This document shows positions 1-4,123 of a DNA stretch of 5,012 bases, piece after piece; positions within the stretch are counted from its first letter, which is position 1, and each line of letters begins with the position of its first letter. The position numbers were made by a program, and so were the translations under genes. The notes below the pieces were generated by a model. It saw only the letters and a list, made by a program, of their open reading frames with translations. It was not told the DNA's origin and did no database searches. The DNA is from Candidatus Moraniibacteriota bacterium (GTDB lineage Bacteria > Patescibacteriota > Minisyncoccia > Moranbacterales > UBA9337): positions 1 through 5,012 of the forward strand of contig DOKP01000017.1 in assembly GCA_003510795.1 (NCBI GenBank), in the 5' to 3' direction.

Positions 1-2
1 GT

Positions 3-35
3 ATGACATTTTAAAAAAATTCCCAAGTATGTCAT
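3..35. repeat. short inverted repeat at the left edge of the window
   Basis: ATGACAT (3-9) is matched by its reverse complement ATGTCAT (29-35) across a 19-nt AT-rich spacer. Because the arm is nearly palindromic, TATGACATT and TATGTCATT also read as direct repeats with 8 of 9 bases the same. It lies upstream of the promoter of the two small ORFs and could be an operator, but 7-bp arms arise easily by chance in AT-rich DNA. Confidence 0.25.
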
Positions 36-66
36 TTCTAAATAATGTTGACAGCAAATAACGAAT

Positions 67-98
67 ACTTGACGCTTTGACATGTTTTATACTATCAT
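67..98 (+). promoter_or_regulatory. putative promoter of the zinc-ribbon gene pair
   Basis: TTGACG (69-74) is a good -35 box. A -10 candidate TATCAT (93-98) lies at an 18-nt spacer, and an overlapping TACTAT (90-95) at 15 nt. A second TTGACA (77-82) follows the first at an 8-nt step, and a third TTGACA lies at 48-53. The box ACTTGACGCTTTGACAT (67-83) recurs with two changes at 2816-2832 in front of the putative small RNA. The transcript would start near 105 and have a leader of about 50 nt before the first ORF. The -10 assignment is uncertain. Confidence 0.5.
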
Positions 99-143
99 AC
101 ATAACTAACGCTTGGACTTAGCACCTTAAACCTCATATAAAAT

Positions 144-149
144 AAGGAG
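144..149 (+). promoter_or_regulatory. ribosome binding site AAGGAG of the first small ORF
   Basis: AAGGAG ends 6 nt before the ATG at 156. It supports that start and is notable because the three chaperone genes in this window have no comparable site. Confidence 0.7.
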
Positions 150-155
150 ACGAAA

Positions 156-356
156 ATGTGTGGACAAAATAAACCGCTGGCCTCTATCGGTATAAGCGTA
201 GTAAAAAAATTGGACGTACCGATATGTCCCGACTGCCACTTTAATGAAAAAGTCGTGAAAAACACCGTTAAAGAAACTATTGCCGCTCAAAAGATGGAGC
301 TTTATGGTTGGAAAACACCAGAATGGATCTGCTGCGGATGCGGCCATACTTTTTAA
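156..356 (+). CDS. small zinc-ribbon-like protein (66 aa), function unknown
   Basis: I do not recognise a named family. The 66-residue protein has a CPDCH knuckle (Cys24, Cys27, His28) and a C-terminal CCGCGH knuckle (Cys59, Cys60, Cys62, His64) separated by about 31 residues, the layout of a one-domain zinc ribbon. The segment between is lysine-rich and probably helical, and the end WICCGCGHTF resembles the second half of many zinc ribbons. No signal peptide or membrane segment is visible, so it is probably cytosolic. The ATG at 156 is chosen because of the SD at 144-149. It is followed after 31 nt by a second zinc-ribbon ORF, and both appear to share the upstream promoter and the terminator at 585-612. 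A nucleic-acid-binding or protein-interaction role is plausible by structure only. Confidence 0.65.
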   Translation: MCGQNKPLASIGISVVKKLDVPICPDCHFNEKVVKNTVKETIAAQKMELYGWKTPEWICCGCGHTF

Positions 357-373
357 CTCAACTTTTTCCCGAA

Positions 374-380
374 GAAGGAG
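374..380 (+). promoter_or_regulatory. ribosome binding site GAAGGAG that fixes the start of the second small ORF
   Basis: GAAGGAG lies 7 nt before the ATG at 388. The open frame extends further upstream (to about 280) into the first ORF, so this site decides in favour of the short 56-residue form. Confidence 0.7.
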
Positions 381-387
381 AGCTATT

Positions 388-558
388 ATGCCCTTCACCA
401 CCAGAAAAAAACCACCTAGCATAATAATTTGTCCACTATGCAGAGAAAGAGCAGTCGAAACCAACCCAAATCCCGAAGAACACTTGAATCCTGAAAAAAG
501 ATACCATTGTCGCCGTTGCAACGCGACATTTGCAAGTTATCTTGAGATCCAACAATGA
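388..558 (+). CDS. small zinc-ribbon protein (56 aa), function unknown
   Basis: The protein has CPLC (Cys15, Cys18) and, after 22 residues, CRRC (Cys41, Cys44) followed by NATF. The pattern C-x2-C, x22, C-x2-C-x3-F is the one seen in zinc ribbons of transposase N-termini and of other small nucleic-acid-binding proteins, but no transposase domain follows. The N-terminus is basic (TTRKKPP), in keeping with nucleic-acid binding. Length, spacing to its neighbour (31 nt) and shared terminator suggest it is translated from the same message as the ORF at 156. An in-frame upstream extension would overlap the first gene and has no support. It ends in TGA, which argues against codes that reassign TGA. 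The function is not known to me. Confidence 0.65.
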   Translation: MPFTTRKKPPSIIICPLCRERAVETNPNPEEHLNPEKRYHCRRCNATFASYLEIQQ

Positions 559-565
559 CCTCAAA

Positions 566-578
566 GCTTCAACGAAGC
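566..578 (+). other. small hairpin just before the terminator
   Basis: GCTTC (566-570) and GAAGC (574-578) close a 3-nt AAC loop a few bases after the stop codon. It may help protect the 3' end or be part of the termination region. It is too short for a firm call. Confidence 0.3.
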
Positions 579-584
579 ACCCCG

Positions 585-612
585 AGGCGACCCCTAAAAA
601 GGTCGTCTTTTT
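585..612 (+). terminator. rho-independent terminator of the zinc-ribbon gene pair
   Basis: AGGCGACC (585-592) pairs with GGTCGTCT (601-608) over 8 positions with one G-U pair and an 8-nt loop, followed by a T-tract from 608 that continues as T-rich DNA. It lies 27 nt after the second ORF. Confidence 0.8.
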
Positions 613-660
613 AATTTTTTATTTTTTATTATTGATAATATTTTGAGATTAAAAATACAA

Positions 661-700
661 ACCCTCTCCCCAACCCTCTCCCGAGTACAGGAGAGGGGGA
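661..700. repeat. CT-rich tandem and inverted repeat
   Basis: ACCCTCTCCC occurs twice (661-670 and 673-682) in 12-bp tandem register. The second copy forms an inverted repeat CCCTCTCC (674-681) with GGAGAGGG (690-697) around the loop CGAGTACA. Elements of this CCCTCTCCC/GGGAGAGGG type are common as interspersed intergenic repeats in bacteria. It lies beyond both flanking terminators and is probably not part of either transcript. Confidence 0.6.
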
Positions 701-710
701 TGGAAACACA

Positions 711-760
711 TTGGAAATTTAGGAATTTATTTGAAATTTGAAATTGGAAATTTGAAATTA
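711..760. repeat. degenerate TTTGAAATT repeat tract
   Basis: The units TTGGAAATTT (711-720), TTTGAAATTTGAAATTGG (730-747) and AAATTTGAAATT (748-759) repeat the same short word in slightly altered form. It is low-complexity AT-rich intergenic DNA without coding potential, abutting the dnaK terminator. Confidence 0.5.
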
Positions 761-784
761 AAAAGCGAAGTATTATACCTCGCT
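758..784 (-). terminator. rho-independent terminator of dnaK
   Basis: On the minus strand AGCGAGGTA and TACTTCGCT (784 down to 764) pair over 9 positions with one G-U pair and a 3-nt loop, followed by TTTTT and AATTT. It begins 21 nt beyond the dnaK stop and ends the chaperone cluster. No dnaJ follows. Confidence 0.8.
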
Positions 785-805
785 CCCTAATGATACTCTT
801 AAAAT

Positions 806-2734
806 TTATTTCTTGTCACCATCTTTTGGTTCACCATCTTTTGTTGGTTCTGTCTCTGCGTCTTTTACATTATCTTCAGGCTTAGCCTCGCCACTTTCTG
901 GCGTGCTACCATCACCTTGTGGTGCAGCCGCTTTATAAAGTTCTTCACCAATCTTTTGCGCTTCAGTTGAAAATTCTTCTGTTGCTTTTTTAATTTCTTC
1001 AGTAGTCGATTCTTCTTTCTTTAAAACTTCTTTTAGCGCTTCCATTTTTTCGATGACCGGTTTCTTTTTATCTTCGCTAATTTTATCACCCGAATCTTTC
1101 AAGGCTTTTTCCGTAGAGTAAACTAGACTCTCGGCAATATTTTTCGCTTCGACTTTTTCTTTACGTTTTTTATCTTCTTCGGCATGCGCCTCGGCATCCT
1201 GTTTCATCCTTTCGATTTCTTCTTTACTTACTCCGCTAGACGCTTCAATCCTAATCGACTGTTCTTTACCAGTGGCTTTATCTTTGGCGCTTACGCTCAA
1301 TATTCCATTGGCATCAATATCAAAAGTTACTTCTACTTGCGGAATTCCTCGAGGAGATGGAGCAATACCATCTAGGATAAATCTGCCTAAAGTTTTATTA
1401 CCTTGCGCTACTTCACGTTCTCCTTGCAAGACATGAATTTCTACACTAGGTTGGTTATCAGCCGCCGTAGAAAATATCTGAGATTTTTTAGTTGGCACAG
1501 TCGTATTTCTTTCGATAAGCGCTGTTGATATTCCTCCCATGGTTTCGATTCCCAAAGTCAGCGGAGTAACATCAAGAAGCAATACATCTTTTACATCACC
1601 GGCCAATACTCCCCCCTGGATAGCAGCTCCCATGGCCACTACTTCATCAGGGTTCACACTTGAATTTGGTTTCTTGCCAAAAAATTCTTCCACTTTTTTT
1701 TGTACCAGTGGCATTCGGGTCATTCCTCCCACCATCACAATTTCATTGATATCTTTATTTTCAAGTTTTGCGTCCTTAAGAGCTTTTCTGACTGGCTCCA
1801 TAGTTTTAGTTACTAAATCTCCCACTAATTCTTCCATTTTTGAACGAGTCAATTTCATCACTAAATGTTTGGGGCCATTGGCATCCGTAGTGATAAAAGG
1901 TTGGTTGATTTCAGTTTCTTGAGCAGTGGAAAGTTCGATCTTGGCTTTTTCCGCTGATTCTTTAATTCTCTGCAGAGCCAAATTATCTTTACTTAAATCA
2001 ATACCTTCTTGTTTTTTAAATTCATCAATAATCCAATTGATAAGCACTTGATCAAAATCATCTCCACCTAAATGAGTATCTCCATTGGTAGAAATAACTT
2101 CTACGGTATCATCGCCCACTTCGAGAATCGAAATATCAAAAGTCCCGCCACCCAGATCATAAACCGCAATTTTTTCATTTTTCTTTTTATCGAAACCATA
2201 AGCTAGCGCAGCCGCGGTCGGCTCGTTGATAATTCTCCTTACTTTCAGCCCGGCAATTTCTCCGGCTTCTTTAGTTTCTTTTCTTTGAGAATCATCGAAA
2301 TAAGCCGGCACAGTGATCACCGCTTCCTCGATTTTTTCTCCCAATTTTTCTTCGGCATCGGCTTTTAATTTTTGCAAAACCATAGCCGAAATTTCTCTTG
2401 GAGTGTATTCTTTGTCTCCCATTTTTACATTAATCCCACCGTTAGCTGCCTTGGAAATTTTATAAGGCATCAATTTAATGTCTTCCTGCACATCTTTGTC
2501 ATCAAATTTTCTTCCGATAAGTCTTTTAATTGAGAACAAGGTGTTTTCATGGTTAGTTACCGCTTGACGCTTGGCCAAAAGTCCTACTAATCTCTCACCA
2601 CCTTTATTAATTGCAATCATTGATGGCGTAGTTCGATTTCCTTCTTTGTTTTCAATTATTTCCGGTTTACCGCCAGAAACGATAGCCATCGCGCTGTTAG
2701 TAGTTCCGAGATCAATTCCTAATATTTTACCCAT
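806..2734 (-). CDS. dnaK: molecular chaperone DnaK (Hsp70)
   Basis: Cytosolic ATP-dependent chaperone that binds exposed hydrophobic segments of client proteins. GrpE exchanges its nucleotide and a J-protein stimulates its ATPase. The 642-residue length is normal. Visible in order: phosphate-binding IDLGTTNS (7-14), catalytic Lys70 in SIKRLIGR, TVPAYF (141-146), NEPTAAALAYG (170-180), DLGGGTFD (193-200), HLGGDDFD (221-228), MVGGMTRMP (334-342), the interdomain linker DVLLLDVTPLTLG (383-395), a beta substrate-binding domain to about 500, a helical lid, and a Lys/Glu/Asp-rich tail ending EPKDGDKK. The segment around residues 52-80 aligns with the E. coli type, which has the insertion missing from Firmicute DnaK. 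The start ATG at 2734 gives the expected MGKILGIDLG N-terminus, although no SD precedes it. It is the last gene of the hrcA-grpE-dnaK cluster, 262 nt after grpE, with a small-RNA candidate on the other strand in that gap. Confidence 0.98.
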   Translation of the reverse strand: MGKILGIDLGTTNSAMAIVSGGKPEIIENKEGNRTTPSMIAINKGGERLVGLLAKRQAVTNHENTLFSIKRLIGRKFDDKDVQEDIKLMPYKISKAANGGINVKMGDKEYTPREISAMVLQKLKADAEEKLGEKIEEAVITVPAYFDDSQRKETKEAGEIAGLKVRRIINEPTAAALAYGFDKKKNEKIAVYDLGGGTFDISILEVGDDTVEVISTNGDTHLGGDDFDQVLINWIIDEFKKQEGIDLSKDNLALQRIKESAEKAKIELSTAQETEINQPFITTDANGPKHLVMKLTRSKMEELVGDLVTKTMEPVRKALKDAKLENKDINEIVMVGGMTRMPLVQKKVEEFFGKKPNSSVNPDEVVAMGAAIQGGVLAGDVKDVLLLDVTPLTLGIETMGGISTALIERNTTVPTKKSQIFSTAADNQPSVEIHVLQGEREVAQGNKTLGRFILDGIAPSPRGIPQVEVTFDIDANGILSVSAKDKATGKEQSIRIEASSGVSKEEIERMKQDAEAHAEEDKKRKEKVEAKNIAESLVYSTEKALKDSGDKISEDKKKPVIEKMEALKEVLKKEESTTEEIKKATEEFSTEAQKIGEELYKAAAPQGDGSTPESGEAKPEDNVKDAETEPTKDGEPKDGDKK

Positions 2735-2740
2735 ATTTTT

Positions 2741-2765
2741 TTAGCTTTTAGCCAATTAGCTTAGC
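2741..2765. repeat. four TTAGC repeats upstream of dnaK
   Basis: TTAGC occurs at 2741, 2748, 2756 and 2761 on the plus strand, which is GCTAA four times in the dnaK leader. TTAGC/GCTAA are the outer five bases of the CIRCE operator (TTAGCACTC-N9-GAGTGCTAA), but the inner bases and the inverted arrangement are missing. It may be a degenerate operator, another factor's site or plain low complexity. Confidence 0.35.
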
Positions 2766-2815
2766 AAGTTAATTAGTTAAAAACTTTTATTACTTATTTT
2801 TTATTATTAATTATT

Positions 2816-2846
2816 ACTTGACATTTTGACATAGATAGTCTACTCT
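2816..2846 (+). promoter_or_regulatory. promoter of the putative small RNA
   Basis: TTGACA (2818-2823), a 17-nt spacer and TACTCT (2841-2846) form a good vegetative-type promoter pointing away from dnaK. The expected start is at about 2850-2853, exactly where the long hairpin begins. The box ACTTGACATTTTGACAT (2816-2832) matches 15 of 17 bases of the box at 67-83. Confidence 0.6.
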
Positions 2847-2850
2847 TTAG

Positions 2851-2998
2851 GTAGCTGGCACATTGAATATGTTTTTTGAAGAGAAACTTCTCTTCTACCC
2901 CTACCCATCCCTTAAAAACATTCAATCTGCCAGCTACATTTCCTGCTACCTCTCCCCTGATCCCCTCGAAGATAGCTATCTTCTTGGGGGTCTTTTTT
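2851..2998 (+). ncRNA. putative small structured RNA in the dnaK-grpE gap, unknown family
   Basis: I see promoter, structure and terminator but no credible ORF. The RNA would begin with GTAGCTGGCA (2851-2860), which pairs perfectly with TGCCAGCTAC (2928-2937). After a C-C mismatch the helix continues as ATTGAAT (2862-2868) with ATTCAAT (2920-2926), a 2-nt bulge, and GTTTTT (2871-2876) with AAAAAC (2914-2919). The apex holds a smaller hairpin, GAAGAG (2878-2883) with CTCTTC (2890-2895), and a C-rich unpaired stretch TACCCCTACCCATCCC (2896-2911). A second C-rich linker (2945-2957) leads into the terminator. It does not look like tmRNA, RNase P RNA or SRP RNA, and I cannot match it to 6S RNA. 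The minus-strand reading would be a structured grpE-dnaK intercistronic element. The one-sided U-tract and the plus-strand promoter favour a plus-strand transcript. Confidence 0.6.
2959..2998 (+). terminator. rho-independent terminator of the small RNA, overlapping the grpE stop
   Basis: GATCCCC (2959-2965) pairs with GGGGGTC (2986-2992) with one wobble, an inner GAAGAT/ATCTTC helix (2968-2973 with 2978-2983) continues it, and six T follow (2993-2998). The minus strand of the same hairpin is followed by GGGGAGAGG rather than T, so the terminator works for plus-strand transcription only. The T-tract covers two bases of the grpE stop codon (2997-2999). Confidence 0.8.
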
Positions 2999-3920
2999 AT
3001 TCTACGATTACTCGAGCTGCGCGAATAACTTTATCTCCGATTTTATAACCCTTTAAAACTATCCTTTTTATTCTATTTTTAAATTTCTTCTTTTCTCCAC
3101 ATTCATCATCTTGGCATTTTTCATCATGACAACAATTATCCGAAACAGCTTCGCAATATTTAGTATCAAAATTATCCCCAATTTTTAAATTAATTTCTTC
3201 TACTCCGTTTTCTGCCAACACATTTTCCAGTTGTTTTTGAATATACATTATTCCAGTCACCCAACCACCATCTTTTTGATCTTGGGGAATATGCGAGGTA
3301 GAGACATGGAAATTATCAATCACGGGAATTATTTGCATCACAATATTTTCAGTGGCATAACGGATTCTATCTTTCTGACTTTCCGCTTGCATTTTTTTAT
3401 AATTTTCAAATTCGGCCAAACTTCTTTTCCAGCCATCCATCGCCATTTCCATTTCCAGATATTTTTTAGCCGCTTTGAGAGTTTCCATTTTTTCTTCTTC
3501 AAATCCATCGCCAGTATTTAATTTCTTTATCGCTTCATCGATATCAAGCCACTCGTATTCACTGTGCTCGCGCGGATTCAACTCGACATCTTCTTCATTA
3601 GAATTGACCAAATAACGCAATCCTCTAAATTTACTAATTTTTCCTTCTTCATTTTTGAATTCTGCAAATCTTACTAGTGCACCTATGTTTATACCCGTCA
3701 ATTTAGTCTCCTCTCGAATTTCTCTTCTCAGAACTTCCTCAGCACTTTCTCCTTCCTCTAGCCATCCTCCGGGCAAATCATATTTTCCAGCATTTTTTAC
3801 TCCCTTATCGGCCCGCTTAAGGAGTAACACTTTGCCTTCCTTATTAAAAACCACCGCCTTAATAGTTAACTGTGTATCACAGCCTTTCTCAACTTCCATT
3901 TCTATTTTTTTATTTTTCAT
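2997..3920 (-). CDS. grpE: NUDIX hydrolase-GrpE fusion protein (nucleotide exchange factor for DnaK)
   Basis: The 307-residue protein joins two families. Residues 1 to about 150 are a NUDIX hydrolase. It has KAVVFNKEGKVLLLKRA and a Nudix box from Gly52 to Leu74 with Glu58, Arg66, Glu67, Glu70 and Glu71, the metal-binding residues. Only the late conserved Gly is replaced, by Lys73. Such domains hydrolyse nucleoside diphosphates linked to another group; the substrate cannot be read here. Residues about 155-307 are GrpE: helix with WKRSLAEFENYKK (164-176), IIPVIDNF (197-204), GVEEINLKIGDNFD (239-252) and the wing ending KGYKIGDKVIRAARVIVE. GrpE dimers release ADP from DnaK in the cytosol. The NUDIX domain replaces the usual disordered N-terminus and long helix. 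Cys256, Cys263, Cys264, His265, Cys268 and Cys274 lie in a wing loop longer than usual. ATG 3920 has no SD. Met145 (codon at 3488) could give a GrpE-only product. Confidence 0.9.
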   Translation of the reverse strand: MKNKKIEMEVEKGCDTQLTIKAVVFNKEGKVLLLKRADKGVKNAGKYDLPGGWLEEGESAEEVLRREIREETKLTGINIGALVRFAEFKNEEGKISKFRGLRYLVNSNEEDVELNPREHSEYEWLDIDEAIKKLNTGDGFEEEKMETLKAAKKYLEMEMAMDGWKRSLAEFENYKKMQAESQKDRIRYATENIVMQIIPVIDNFHVSTSHIPQDQKDGGWVTGIMYIQKQLENVLAENGVEEINLKIGDNFDTKYCEAVSDNCCHDEKCQDDECGEKKKFKNRIKRIVLKGYKIGDKVIRAARVIVE

Positions 3921-3943
3921 AAAATTAATTTTAAATTAAACTC

Positions 3944-3987
3944 GTCTCTGCGAAGAAATTATGTACTCATAATTTCTGTGGCAGTCT
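3944..3987 (+). repeat. 44-bp palindromic repeat, copy 1
   Basis: The inner stem is AGAAATTATG (3954-3963) with CATAATTTCT (3968-3977) around the loop TACT, and the outer arms are CTGC (3948-3951) and GCAG (3981-3984). It is 35 of 44 identical to the reverse complement of 4015-4058. The GTC-TGCGA...GTGGCA-TCT frame resembles a widespread interspersed palindrome (GTCATTGCGAG...GTGGCAATCT) found between genes in many bacteria. Confidence 0.7.
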
Positions 3988-4014
3988 ATATAAAACTTGG
4001 CTACATTTATTTAG

Positions 4015-4058
4015 AGATTGCCACGCAAATTTTGAGTACAAAATTTACTCGCAATGAC
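4015..4058 (-). repeat. 44-bp palindromic repeat, copy 2 (opposite orientation)
   Basis: Read on the minus strand it is GTCATTGCGA, then the stem AAATTTTG/CAAAATTT around TACT, then GTGGCAATCT. Outer arms ATTGC/GCAAT pair. Differences from copy 1 are paired changes that keep the stem. It lies between hrcA and the nudix-grpE gene, so the minus-strand message would carry both hairpins. Confidence 0.75.
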
Positions 4059-4107
4059 AAATCAATAAATTTCTACAAATAATTCTAAACTTAAAATTAA
4101 ACAATCT

Positions 4108-4123
4108 TTTTAATATATTAAAA
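4108..4123. repeat. 16-bp AT palindrome at the hrcA stop
   Basis: TTTTAATATATTAAAA is a perfect palindrome that includes the hrcA stop codon (4110-4112). It has no GC stem and no T-tract beyond what the palindrome supplies, so I do not call a terminator. Confidence 0.4.

Noticed and set aside
118..124. TTAGCAC as half of a CIRCE operator before the small ORFs
   Set aside because: Only the first seven bases match and no GAGTGCTAA partner follows at 9 nt.
280..387. Upstream extension of the second zinc-ribbon ORF
   Set aside because: It overlaps the first ORF in another frame, its residues show no zinc-ribbon features, and a strong SD stands before the ATG at 388.
126..521. 131-codon minus-strand frame opposite the zinc-ribbon genes
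   Set aside because: Antisense shadow: no SD, no recognisable domain, and the plus strand has paired Cys motifs, SDs and a terminator.
661..760. CRISPR-like array
   Set aside because: Repeats are too short, contiguous and degenerate, with no spacers and no cas genes.
1184..1922. Plus-strand open frames inside dnaK
   Set aside because: The DnaK frame is fully conserved here; these are shadows.
2896..2911. G-quadruplex on the minus strand (GGGATGGGTAGGGG)
   Set aside because: Only three G-runs are close together; a fourth is missing.
2851..2998. 6S RNA, SRP RNA or tmRNA identity for the small RNA
   Set aside because: No SRP apical GGAAG-type motif, no tRNA-like ends or tag frame, too short for RNase P RNA, and no clear 6S-type central bubble. 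Left as unknown family.
2863..3048. Plus-strand open frame of about 60 codons through the small-RNA locus
   Set aside because: It lies in the hairpin arms, crosses the terminator and its U-tract, runs antisense into the end of grpE, and has no SD. Chance reading of a structured RNA is more likely.
3231..3939. Plus-strand open frames opposite nudix-grpE
   Set aside because: Shadows of the fusion gene; low-complexity Phe/Ser-rich products.
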